Source: Anthopleura xanthogrammica
Taxonomy: Eukaryota; Cnidaria; Anthozoa; Actiniaria; Actiniidae
Assembly: GCA_964019055.1 (NCBI GenBank)
Contig: OZ025210.1
Span: forward strand, 4,965,047-5,029,046
Length of the DNA: 64,000 nucleotides
Reading direction: 5' to 3'
The notes under the pieces were generated by a model. It was not told the origin of the DNA, searched no databases, and worked only from the letters and a program-made list of their open reading frames with translations. Positions 52,851-63,960 of this stretch are shown here, piece by piece. The stretch's first letter is position 1. Each line of letters opens with the position of its first letter. The position numbers and the translations under genes were made by a program.

Positions 52851-53427
52851 CTTGTTTCTTGTCTTGTGCGCATGCTTCGTAAGTTTCACCACAGGAATAC
52901 CGCAAAACCAAAAATATTCAGGATAAAAAAGCTGTTAAAAAATAGCGTTTAAAATGTCAAAATCAAATAATAGAACAAACATCATATTTGAGTTTTTATG
53001 ATAAGGACTTTATATTTAGTGTAGGAGCTACAAAGCTAAATTACGTATCATAGTTGCTAGACTTTTCCCGACTTTTCTAAGAACTAATCGTAATTTACAG
53101 CAGCAAAATAAATTTTCCTCCTCCAGAAATATTAATAATAAAAATTAATAAATTTGCTTCCGAGTTTACAGATATGTTCTTTTTTGCAGAAATGATTCAA
53201 AAAGACTCTTTAACATAACCCTCCCCACCCCTCCCCTCCCTTGGCAATGTTGTCTGGTACCCAGATTCCTAGCGTGTCCCGGTTCTGTGATTCGATTCAG
53301 TGAAGTTTCTTTGGTTGATAAATCAAAATGTAGAGGGTTATTTTTTGTAAATAGTCTTTTCCACTGCATTATTAATGAAGACTTTGAAATGCTATTTTGA
53401 ATTACGACCAAAAGCATCCCCTAAAGG
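52851..53427. promoter_or_regulatory. Putative bidirectional promoter, UFC1 / fusion gene
   Basis: The 577-bp spacer separates the divergent start codons of UFC1 and the nucleotidyltransferase-glucuronokinase gene. Some upstream DNA could be 5' UTR. No convincing core element is seen; the role is inferred from layout. Confidence 0.4.
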
Positions 53428-56400
53428 ATGATTTGCATTATTCTAGTTGCGGGACACGGAACTTTATTGGAAAAGCAAATCAAAGTAAGCTAAAACTTTT
53501 TACTATAAGCTTAATCCCTAGTAAACATTAACTTTGAGTCTAAAATTTCGAATTCCTTCACAAAATAGTACTAAAGATTAGACTTAAAAGCCGTAAGTTC
53601 GATTTTTTTACGTGTTAATTTTGTTATTTAGGGTCAATTTCTTTTTTTCTAGGATGATTTATCAGGAAAATACACTGGTTTGCGAGGGGTACCCAAAGCA
53701 CTGTTGCCTGGTGTTGGAGACAAGTCTATTCTGGACTTCTGGTGGGAGGCAATCAAGATGTAAGAAACATATTTAAAAAGCTACTATTTTTTTTGAGAAG
53801 GTGTCCTAAAAGTTGATTTTCAGACGCGACCAGGGGGGGGCTGAGATCTATAGAGGCTTTGCACCATCACGTGATGGCCGCCATGACAGTAGGCAGGAAC
53901 AATTAAATCTGGTCTAATATGATTTACATGAGAAAGCATTCAGTTTCCCAGGAGAGAAGACTCCATTGTTCCTGCCTCCTGTCATGGCTGCCATCACGTG
54001 ATGGTGCAAAGCCTCTATATTAATATATATACTGTAGTACCCAATATCATTCCCTCAGTGATACTGTACCAATATTCTTCATTTTCAAATGTGACGTCAC
54101 AGCTAATTAATTGTTCTCTTGAACTAGAATTCAGATGTTGGATAATCGAAAAATTCCAAACACAAGATACTTTATACCCATAAAATTTATATATTTAATA
54201 TTGTTGAAGACACTGAATACTAGGATTAAAAATGCACAAATTATATTAATATATGTGTTATAGTTTATTTTTCATCTTATATATTTTTCATGAATACAGG
54301 AGGCAGTTATTCACTGATGTGTTCCTGGTAACCAATGCGGACAAGTAAGTGGACCATGTTCGATGAATTAATTATAGTTTTGGTATAAAATAGTCACTAG
54401 GATTACACCCTTTCACTTGAGTGTAACATATATGCTTTCCTATTTCAGATTATGTGTCATTCCCTTGAAAATAAGATTCCCTCATTGTGTTGTATCCACG
54501 TTAATGAATCTTATCTCATTCCCTTGAGAATAAGATTCCCTCATTGTGTTGTATCCACGTTAATGAATCTTATCTCATTCCCTTGAGAATAAGATTCCCT
54601 CATTGTGTTGTATCCATGTTAATGAATCTTATCTCATTCCCTTGAGAATAAAATTCCTTCGTTGAGTTGTATCCATATTAATGTATCTTATCTGCATTAC
54701 TAGTATATCCAAAGAAACAATAAAATTGGGGGGTTCAATGACAGGTCCAGGGCTCGAAATAGGGGCCTGCCAATGGCCAAAATGCAGGTCAAGTTTTACT
54801 ACTGTCAGACTAAAAAAGTTTTGAACTGCCAAATGGAAAATAAAATGGCAGAGGAATTTTGCTCCAAAATTATTTATCCTGCCAAAAATAATGTCTGGCC
54901 ATTTATCTTTTGTATTTCAAGCCCTGAGGTCTTTTCTGAATTTGAAAAACAGGATGCATTGTGGTCTAGCTTGGGTAAAAACAACACCATATATGGTATG
55001 ATGAACAAAAGATGTTTGTACCCAAGCTAGACCACAATGCACCATGTTCCCTATTTCAGAAAAGGTCTATGCTGTCTGGAAAAAACATGGGAAAACAAAT
55101 ACCTGGGGTTCATTAGCATATTGTGACTTTGTGTGTTTTCATTGGATGTACTCATGTTATCTCCAAAGATACAAGTACTATGAGAGATGGGCCACAGCAC
55201 ATGATTTTCCAGTAGAAAACATAGTAAATGATGGAACCACAACCTTTGAGACAAGGTACATAGTAAATCAAGGTTATATAATATTATTATATTCTGACAT
55301 TGGTACTTGAGGTTGCTTGGAGTCAATCAAAAATGACGAAACCCATGGTTTACCCATTTTAAAACATTTCGTTGAACCATTTACTGTCAACATCTTTTTT
55401 TTGGCCACTGAAGAAGACTGAAAGAATGATTTAAAATTTCAAGGTTAAAAATAACGGCTGGTCAACAGACAATGTCTGGCCAAAACTGGCACTGACTGGT
55501 CACATTTTGGTCAGTCGAATGTGACCAGTTATCATGTCTGGCCATTGAGCAGCAGTTGTTTTTTAGACCTAAATCTACTTGAATGTGATACCATGTACAG
55601 GTGGCTTAACAGTGAGAGCACTCGCCTCTCACCAATGCAACCTGGGTTGAGTTCAACTTGGCTGATATGCGAGTAGAGTTGCTTGTTGGTTCTCTCCTGT
55701 GCTTTGAGGGTTCTCCAGTTTTCCTCCCTCCAATAGACCCTTTTCGAATATGGTGGCTATGACGTCAAAAAAGGAGTCCGAGCATGTCCCATGTCACATT
55801 CTCATTCTCCTTGTTTGACATCATAGACACCATATTCGAAAAGGGTCTATTGGAATTTCAGTGGAGGAATAGCTACTCTGTAGAGATGCCATTGCTAAAT
55901 CCCATTTATTTATTTATTTATATTATTCATTATTCATTTGTACGTCCTGTAAGCCAGCAGTATCTTGTATTTCCAAATTATACAAAACCTAAATTAAATC
56001 TAATATTTAAATAATAAAATATTTTTTCTGGTTAACAAATAATTTTGTTTGCATCAGATTACTTGAAAATCAAAAGCACAAATTAAAGAACTCTAGGATC
56101 ATTCAATCAGCTCAAGGGTAAATGTTATTGAAAAATATCTTAAACATTAGAAGTTATAAAATTTATTGTAAACTCCATTAAAATCCCTGAAGCATGTTCA
56201 ATAATTGAATTATTATTAATTGAATAATTATTATTTTATTTTAGTTCTAAACTGCCAACAACAATAAAGTCTAAGATTAAGAAATAAAATATATTGAATT
56301 AGTGAGCAATCATTTCATTTAAGAAATTATAAAGTTAAAGGTTCCAAAAGCTAAAAGAATTTTATTTTATTGCTAAACTTAAACTTAAACTTAAACTTAG

Positions 56401-59400
56401 AAAGTTAAAGTTAAACTTAAAAATATTGATCAGAGAATTAAAAGATTAAAAAATAATTAATAAATATTTTTAAATAATTTTTAAATAATTTAAAAATTAT
56501 TTAGTAACTTTTGAATTGAAATATTTTCAAATTTGAATATACATCAAATTAAATTAATATTCATTTATTAAAATAAAAATACTGAGAATTTTATATTAAA
56601 TTTAAATTCAAAATCATTGAAAATTTAAGCAGTGCATGATAAAGGTAGGGTATTGACTATTTGAAGTAGCTTTTTTCAGAGTATCAAGTATTTATGATGC
56701 CTATACATTTCTTGGCAGTCAGTATTGCATCATCAGATTGCCTTGTTATCTTTGAGTTGATCTTATCTTCAATGGATGAATGAGATTGATTGTATAATTC
56801 ATTGTAGACTTGGTGCAGTAGCTGATTTTGAACTGGTTGTGAGAACCAAGAACATCCAAGATAATGTTATGGTGGTAAGTAAGCAAGGTTTGTTTATTGT
56901 ACAAGATGTTCTTTATAAGCAGACAAAAGCTTGGTCTGAATACACAGGTATTGTGGTAAGATGTTTGGTAGCTGTTGTTGCTTGGTTTTGTTATTTGTAG
57001 GTTACTCAGGGTGGGTAGGGTAGGGTGCTGGTAGTGATGGTGGTGGGTTGGGTTATGGTTGCTGGGTGGTTGGTAGTGACAAGGTAAGGTAAGGTGCTGG
57101 TTGGTGATGGTGGTGGGTTGTGTTATTGGTAGGTTGCTGGGTAGTTGGTAGTGACTGTAAGGTAGGGTAAGCTGATGGTGGTGGGTTGTGTTATGGTTGC
57201 TGGTTGGTAGTGACAAGGTAAGGTAAGGTGCTGGTTGGTGATGGTGGTGGGTTGTGTTATTGGTAGGTTGCTGGGTGGTTGGTAGTGACAAGGTAAGGTA
57301 AGGTGCTGGTTTGTGATGGTGGTTGGTTGTGTTATGGTTGCTGGGTGGTTGGTAGTGACAAGGTAAGGTAAGGTGCTGGTTTGTGATGGTGGTTGGTTGT
57401 GTTATGGTTGCTGGGTGGTTGGTAGTGACAAGGTAGGGTAAGGTGCTGGTTGGTGATGGTCCGGTGGTGGGTTGTGTTATTGGTAGGTTGCTGGGTGGTT
57501 GGTAGTGACAAGGTAGGGCAAAGAGCTGTGCTATAAAAATTAACATAAACTTAAGGTCTTCTTCTTCTACAGGTTGCAGGAGACATGCTGTTCCAGGATG
57601 GTAACTTTGATATGACACAAGTGATTAAATACTTCAAGCTCAAAGTAAGGAAAGATTCTTTTATCTTGCCTACTTGTAACAAATAATAAAGTTAAGAGCA
57701 ATTTCAATTTTTCTGCCTGAGCTTATCTTTATTTATTCCACTCTCAGAAAGGTGAATTGGCCATTTACTATGAAATGAATGGAGCAGAGCAGACAGAAAC
57801 AAGGGGTATTGTGGAGGTCTGCCCTTTGACTAACAGGTATGTGAAATATGTTGAATTAACTATATTAATTCTTGGAAAGTTTACAGAAACTAATGTTGTG
57901 GCATTTACTTGAAAGGATTGAAAGATTTCTGGAAAAACCCAAACCTGATCAAACATCTTCAAGGCTAGCAAGTGTAGTAAGTATATAGTACAGTGCTTTC
58001 AAATTACATGTGTGAAATTGTACAATTTGCTGTTGTGACAAATTAGGTTTTGGTTGATGTTGATCAAGGCCTTTTCATAACATTCCTTACATATCATACC
58101 ATTCGCTTGATATACTAGGTGTTCTACTGCTTTCGAAAAGAAACACTCAGTACTCTGGACATTTATCTGAAGGAAAGACATGAAGTTGATCAACGAGGAT
58201 TTGGAAATTACCTGGTAAGATCAGCAACAGGTCCAGAGGGGGGGGGGGGGGGGGATGCCAGGGTTGTACATCCCTCTGGGTCAACATTGTTATTACATAA
58301 ATATGTAATAACTTTCTCTTTCTTGGATGATATTGTGTGATTTTGGGGAGTTCAGTGTTTTTCTCATGTGGAGGAGGACATTGGGGGTTTGGAAGTTGCT
58401 GTGTTGGCCTTTGATGCAGTGTTTTCTGATTTTTTTTGTGGTATTGCGATGATCTTAAACCTCGCGATGTATGGTGTTTACCTTATTTAACGTGCGGTGT
58501 CCGGTCAAACAATCTGATTGATTGCTGTGTTGGGGTGTCCTGTTCAGGATAAATGTCAAAGTGTTTGGACTTCTTGACCTTTTATGGTGTCAATGTTTTG
58601 TTGATTTTTTGTGCGATGATGCGGTGATTCCCGATTTATTTTGGGGTGTTGTGGTGTTCGAGACCCCCAATGTCCCCCTCCATGAGGGTGCCCTACCAAT
58701 ATAATGCAGCACCTTGAAAATCCTGGATCTGCCCCTGAAGATAGATGAACTATAAACCAGAGGTTACTTATTGTACTAGCTAACCTAATTGATAATTTAT
58801 GTGAACTGAGGTGATAGATCATGGACAGTATCATAATTATTATTTTCATTGAACCTAAGGAATGGCTTTTTAATCAGACACCAGTTTATGGTATGAAACT
58901 GCCTACTGGGTTTCAGTTGATTGGTCAAGTGGTATGTATAAATATAAGATTATTGGCTCTTGAATAAAAAATATATCATTTCATGATTGGTTGATTTTTT
59001 GACTTGTTTTATTTAGGGTTTATCTGAATATGAGAAGTGGGTTGCATATTTCTCTAGCATCTCCCAAAAAGGATGTCCATTGCAGCCTTTTGTTGCCAGA
59101 GCCTACGCAAGGTATTTATTGGGCATTTATAATTGACAACCTAAATGTAACAAGATAAGACTGACCATGTCCTTTGTAAATCAGCACCTGATTGATGGTA
59201 GGATGACCATGACCCAAAAATTCACGTTAATACCTAGGTTATCACAATTATAGTCCCCTTCACAGTTCCCTGCGCCATCTTGAAAGTTGGCGTGCCTTTG
59301 CATTGAAGTGAGATGAACGGTGACCTTGCAATGATAGAGACCTTTTTTAACACCTTGGACAATAATTATTCACATGTTTCTGTGAAGGGGACTATTGGTG

Positions 59401-62400
59401 ATTTACTGATTGTTTTTGCTAAGCTATGTAATAAGCAGTGTTTTGTACTCATGATTAAAATGATCTTGTTGCAGGATTGGATTAATGGGGAACCCATCTG
59501 ATGGTTTCAATGGCAAGACCATTTCAATGTCAATAGCCAACTTCTGGGCTGAAGTTACTATACAAGAAAGCCAGCAGTTGGTGAGTTAGATTCAAGCCAG
59601 AGTAGATTTAAGGGAGTCACCCTGATTAAAGTGGCCCCAGCTTCCACTTTTTTGTTCCCACTAGTAAGTTACAATATTGTTTTTGTGATGCTATTTTAGA
59701 GCAGTTTTTGTATGACTATGAAAAATTAACTACGTCAAGAACCACGCCTTGCCATGACTATCCCACAGCCGTGCTTTGTATGTCTTTTCATACTCATACG
59801 GAATCTGCTCTATCAACTAAAACACCTTTGGTCTAACCTTATGGAATTTCCTAGTTCCACCCCTGGTTCAGTTGCATGGCAGAACAGGGAAATTCAAAGT
59901 AATGCTGGCATGCAATCCTGTTATATAAGTTATTGTACATTTCCAGGTGCTGGTGCCACACCCATTGAATGATCCTACAGAGTTTGGAAGTCTGGGGGAT
60001 CTTCATGGAATAAGCAGGAAGGAGGGGTGTGTATCATTCATTGTGTTATTTTAAAGAGAATTAATGGTCTTGAGGTGCAGATACATGTGATGTCAGGCAC
60101 TGCAGAGGCGTTGGAGGGGGGGGGGGCACGCTTAGCCCCATGTTTTAAGCCAAAAATCATTTTCTGTTATGAGTTGCCTAAATTTTTGACCTGATTTTTT
60201 TCATTTTTTGAGTTTACTGTCTTTATATTGATTTACATCTCATACTGCTCCATGCTTTTTTCTTTCATGCTGTTAACAGTTATCTTGGAGGACTGCGTTT
60301 ACTTCAGGCTACCTGCAAGAAGTTCTACCAGTATTGCTATAAGAAAGGGTAGGATTCTGTAAAACTCTCACCAACATTTTTTTTTAAATAGCTGGATTGA
60401 AGTAGTTTTAATTTGGTTTTCAGGATAGCATTGGCTAAAAAGAACTTTTCCCTGAAGTATGATACCAACATACCCAGACAAGTGGTAATTATTAATTTTG
60501 CATGTGTAAATATTCATGTTATTATAAGCAGTGATAGTATTGACAAATAGAGGATATTACATGGAGAGAGAGATTAGAGATTAGAGATTTTCAACACGAG
60601 AAGATAAAATTTGTATCTCCAAGCGCCCATGTAATATTCTGTTTATTATATAATTATCAATGAAAAGAAAAGAAAGCTTTTTCAAGCTTTTTTCTGTTAT
60701 AAGAAATATGTAACCATAGTGACGATATTTTCACATGTGAAGATAACATGTTATCTTCACATGTGAAAATATCACATTTTTGAAATAGAGAAATATATAT
60801 ACTATTAGATATTTCATTGATAATCATATAATAACAATGATTATTATTATTTATTCAAAATATTTCCCTGTTTCTGATTGGCCCACAGCCCCTAGTTAAT
60901 TTTTCATTGAATGACCATATTTGGAAAGAAACGTCATTTGTCCAAGAATTGATTGCTTCGCAGATAACTCTCTCCTTGTTATGCATAATTTTTCATATCA
61001 TACTCATTCTCATCCAATAACTGCTAAATATTGTCATTATTTTCTCTCATAGGGACTTGCTGGCAGCAGGTAATGAAATAATAATCTTTAATGTTATTTA
61101 CTAGACTTTTTACCAAAATTGTGAATTTTAATGTATACTAAGGTTAGTAATCTCTAGTTTATTAAACGAATTTCTTTTCTTTTTCAAGTGCGATAGTGAC
61201 AGCCACTTTGAGGTGCTTGATGCATTTTTACAATCTTACTGACAAGGTAAAATATTATCACCACACTTTTTGGCAAATTGATTGTTAAGAGGAAATCTAA
61301 AAAAATTCCATTTCACAATTTTTTCGAAGCTTACATTTGCAATGCTATAATATCTTATTTTTGATTATGCAGGACATTCCAAAACCATTCCAACCCAAGT
61401 TTGTTTTAGATGTAGAAATGGATGAATTGTTTATTCAGGCAGGACTACAGGATCGTGTTATACAGGTGAACTTTAAAAGTATTATCACACAATACTAGAA
61501 CCAAGTGAAAAGAAAAAGGGGAAATTGAAAGGGATAGAGCCTTAAGGTCTCATTTAGCCAGTAACTTCCTAAACTGTAAAAGAAGTATAAAAGATATACC
61601 CTATTACATGAAATTTTCATGACAATTTAATTTTGCAATTTTCTCGATTTCGAAAAAATCACGAAATTAAAGTGTTGCGAAAATATAACAACATGAAAAT
61701 TAAGTGACCTTCCAGTTTTTAGAAAGTAAAGAATTTAATGACCACTCAAAAGCATGGATAAAAGATGTTGTTACTGAGAACCAAGTACCTTAATCCCTGA
61801 GGTTCTGCTTGATGGTAGCAAGAAATTCCATGCAACAACAAAGCACTAGCTAGGAGCAGTTTTTCTATTGGAATTATATTTACTAACTGAAGTGATCCAA
61901 TATTTTAATAGTCTTCTCAGCTAAATTGCTGGATTTTTATGTTTTTGATTATGTTTGATGTTCTGAACAGGTGTATGAAGGTCTTGTTTACATGGACTTC
62001 AGTAAATCTCTGATGGAAGAACAGAACCATGGTAGGTCTGACAACATCATCATCTTTATCATCATCATCATTAGCATAATCATGATGATGCATCATCAGC
62101 AGAATGCATCATGTGGCATCAACATCATTAGAATAATCATCATTACCATGCACCTAGACTTGCTCCAAGTTGACCTCTATGAGACTCACAGAATCACAAG
62201 CAAAGCAAGTGAAAAGAAAAGGAAAAAACAAAGCGAAAGGTCAACTTGTTTGTCTCGCAGGATTTTCATTTGCATTTCGTGCCAAAAATGGTGTGTGTTT
62301 CTGTAAATCACACTAATTTTCCGTACGTTAATAAAGAGTGTGAGCATAATGGCAGGAAACAAGTTGAAAAAGTTCTTCATCCAGTGCTTGTGATCCTGGT

Positions 62401-63960
62401 CCAGGTTGGGCTGCCTGTACTTTATTCAACGCATGTTAACTAGTAATGAGGACAGAGACGAAGGACCTTGTAAAAGTCTATCAAGCATCATGTAACAATT
62501 ATTGTTATCACTATCATACCTGTCATATCTTAAAAAAATGACCAGCATAACAAATACAAATTGAAACAATTCTATTTTTCTTCTGTTTTCTATTGCAGGT
62601 AACTATATACCACTGGATATCAGTTGTGCTCCTTCTCTTTGGCTTGCTTACCACACTGATCCTAGTGATTCTGGTAATTAACTTATATATATTATATTAT
62701 ATTATAATTATATTTTAGTTTCATTTAAAATAATATTTTGTTTGATATATAACGAAATTGTATGTACAAATTTGTTTTCATATTTTAGGGAAGATCCACA
62801 GTAATGTGAGGATGAGATGGAATCAAGGTGAGTAATGGAAATGCACACCAATCAGCAGTATAGACGACTGTCAAACATGGTGTCCAATCATTCCTTTATT
62901 TGTCCTTCCATCAATCCATCTGTTTGTCCATCCATCCATCTATCCATCCATCCATCCTTCCATACTTCCATCCATCAATCCGTCCATCCATCCATCTCTT
63001 TATTGTTGATTAATTTTGTCCAAACACCCATCCATCCATCCATCCATCCATCCAACCATCTCTCCATCCTTCCATCCATTCATTCATCCATCTATCTATC
63101 CGTCCATCTGACCTTCTGTCCTTCCATCCATCCACCCATTCATCCAACCATCTGTCCATCCTTCTATCCATTTCTTTGACCTGCCTCCCTTATTTCATTT
63201 TTCATTCATTGAGCCACAGAATGATTCATTGTTTCATTCATCCCATCAATTTGTCCATTCATTTTTTCCATTTTTGCTCATTTGTTCACTTGCTTCAAAT
63301 TATCCAGGAGACACTGTGATCATAGAAGCTATGCAGAAATTTGCTGACCTCACAGACCTTGCAAAGTGAGTACCATATGCTGTGAATAAAACAAGTCTTA
63401 CATGCAGAAACCTTATAACCTTATAAATGTCCATGAGAAAACAATGACAGTAAAAAATTATTTTGAATGACTTTACTATTTTTTTACCTCTTTGTTTCAT
63501 GTGATTAAGAAATGCTCTCTTGGAAAGAGACTATGAAAGGTTAGTAATAGAGAGATCTTTTTTTGATCTATCTATCTATCTATGGTATCTATCTTTTGAG
63601 AGATATTGCACATTAATTAGACAATCAACAGATGCATACCCTCATTATTATTTTGCAAATGACAAAATATTTACTTACGACTGTATTGCTTTGTTTTTAT
63701 AAAGATTTTCAGACTTGATGAACCAGAATTTTGATCTTAGAAGGTTAGTAAAATAAAGTGCTTTATGATTACTGCATAACGTCCCAAAAAGTGTGTGAGA
63801 GGAGTTACAAGACTAAAATCAGGGGCTGAGTCTAGAAAATTTAGCCAGTTGAGACTAATTTTTCATGCTTATTATTTTGTTAAATGTCATATATAGATCC
63901 ATATATGGTGATGAAGCACTTGGACAAACAAACCTAAGGATGATAGAACTTGCACGCCAG
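53428..63960 (+). CDS. Bifunctional sugar nucleotidyltransferase - glucuronokinase fusion, 25 exons, 3' end outside window
   Basis: Twenty-five exons join without a phase error into 560 codons: 53428-53484, 53653-53759, 54300-54344, 55169-55255, 56808-56874, 57573-57644, 57748-57836, 57916-57976, 58119-58214, 58878-58931, 59017-59111, 59475-59580, 59947-60026, 60280-60348, 60424-60484, 61053-61069, 61189-61246, 61373-61465, 61971-62031, 62599-62673, 62789-62827, 63308-63365, 63510-63539, 63705-63743, 63897-63960. The first half is a nucleotidyltransferase and the second a GHMP-type glucuronokinase. Inferred role: phosphorylate free glucuronate at C1, then transfer a nucleotide to give a UDP-sugar. 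The final C-terminal exon(s), expected to hold a Gly-rich GHMP motif, lie right of 64000. The ATG at 53428 is chosen because it opens directly on the nucleotide-binding strand. Confidence 0.9.
53849..54019. mobile_element. MITE with about 50-bp arms
   Basis: TATAGAGGCTTTGCACCATC at the left is the inverse of GATGGTGCAAAGCCTCTATA at the right. The arms continue through ACGTGATGGC and GGCAGGAACAA. It lies in intron 2 of the fusion gene. Confidence 0.85.
54446..54690. repeat. 60-bp tandem repeat seeded by a family F MITE end
   Basis: The left end TTTCAGATTATGTGTCATTC matches family F. It is followed by about four 60-bp units of ATTCCCTTGAGAATAAGATT and TGTGTTGTATCCACGTTAAT, nearly identical to each other. 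It lies in intron 3 of the fusion gene. Confidence 0.8.
54749..54925. mobile_element. MITE, family A copy 3 (diverged)
   Basis: AGGGCTCGAAATAGGGGCC at the left mirrors the right end, which closes with TTTCAAGCCCT. It is more diverged than the copies at 4701 and 51006. It lies in intron 3 of the nucleotidyltransferase-glucuronokinase gene. Confidence 0.6.
54926..55071. mobile_element. Hairpin MITE, arms about 58 bp
   Basis: GCATTGTGGTCTAGCTTGGG at the left mirrors CCCAAGCTAGACCACAATGC at the right, and AGGTCTTTTCTGAA mirrors TTTCAGAAAAGGTCT further out. Only about 30 bp separate the arms. It is directly next to a family A MITE. Confidence 0.85.
55441..55570. mobile_element. MITE, family A copy 4 (diverged)
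   Basis: TTAAAAATAACGGCTGGTCAA starts the copy and the mirrored TTGTTTTTTAGACCTAA closes it. The interior repeats TGACTGGTCACATT and its inverse. It lies in intron 4 of the fusion gene. Confidence 0.5.
55600..55730 (+). repeat. SINE-like repeat, copy on the plus strand
   Basis: GGCTTAACAGTGAGAGCACT resembles an A box, and CCTGGGTTGAGTTCAACTTG resembles a B box. It is followed by the tail block TCTCCTGTGCTTTGAGGGTT shared with the minus-strand copy at 3355-3545. A small MITE begins at its 3' end (55730). Confidence 0.5.
55730..55853. mobile_element. Short MITE
   Basis: CCAATAGACCCTTTTCGAAT at the left is the inverse of ATTCGAAAAGGGTCTATTGG at the right, and the arms extend to ATGGTG/CACCAT. 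It sits at the end of a SINE-like copy. Confidence 0.85.
57010..57525. repeat. Minisatellite, units of about 60-75 bp
   Basis: About seven variant units built from GGTAAGGTGCTGGTTGGTGA, TGGTGGTGGGTTGTGTTAT and TTGCTGGGTGGTTGGTAGTG. It is in intron 5 of the fusion gene and ends about 50 bp before exon 6. The 290-codon minus frame across it is an artefact. Confidence 0.9.
59250..59394. mobile_element. MITE, family E, intact copy
   Basis: ATAGTCCCCTTCACAG at the left is the inverse of CTGTGAAGGGGACTAT at the right. The interior CACCTTGGACAATAATTATT and GTGCCTTTGCATTGAAG blocks match the fragment at 19900-20020. It lies in intron 11 of the fusion gene. Confidence 0.8.
60646..60832. mobile_element. 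MITE enclosing a 50-bp perfect palindrome
   Basis: TTATATAATTATCAATGAAA at the left mirrors TTTCATTGATAATCATATAA at the right. Inside, 60724-60773 is a perfect palindrome of 50 bp, centred on AACATGTT. It lies in intron 15 of the fusion gene. Confidence 0.75.
62915..63180. repeat. CATC tetranucleotide-rich repeat
   Basis: An imperfect CATC/CATT array in the intron between exons 21 and 22 of the fusion gene. The Ser/Pro/Ile/His-rich 114-codon frame across it is not coding. Confidence 0.85.

Larger units (their letters stand above)
53428..59111 (+). other. Domain: N-terminal nucleotidyltransferase (exons 1-11)
   Basis: Residues 1-276 carry the nucleotidyltransferase signature. [14 protein letters not shown] (1-14) is the nucleotide-binding loop; the usual Arg after GxGT is Leu. 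GVPKALLPG (31-39) has the conserved Lys. [14 protein letters not shown] (about 121-134) has the metal-binding Asp, and FLEKPKP (179-185) is the EKP motif. The closest known fold is glucose-1-phosphate uridylyl/thymidylyltransferase. Which nucleotide is used cannot be read from the sequence. Confidence 0.8.
59109..63960 (+). other. Domain: C-terminal glucuronokinase, GHMP superfamily (exons 11-25)
   Basis: Residues 277-560 match plant glucuronokinase blocks: [18 protein letters not shown] (277-294), [18 protein letters not shown] with the ATP-binding GLAGSSA at 383-389, [18 protein letters not shown], and [20 protein letters not shown] at the right edge. The GLAGSS part is encoded by a 17-bp microexon (61053-61069). 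Known: plant GLCAK phosphorylates D-glucuronate at C1 with ATP. Confidence 0.85.

Noticed and set aside
56746..57618. 290-codon Pro/Thr/His-rich minus-strand frame
   Set aside because: It crosses the intron 5 minisatellite and runs antisense to exons 5 and 6 of the fusion gene.
62835..63179. 114-codon Ser/Pro/Ile/His frame
   Set aside because: Product of the CATC array in an intron of the fusion gene.
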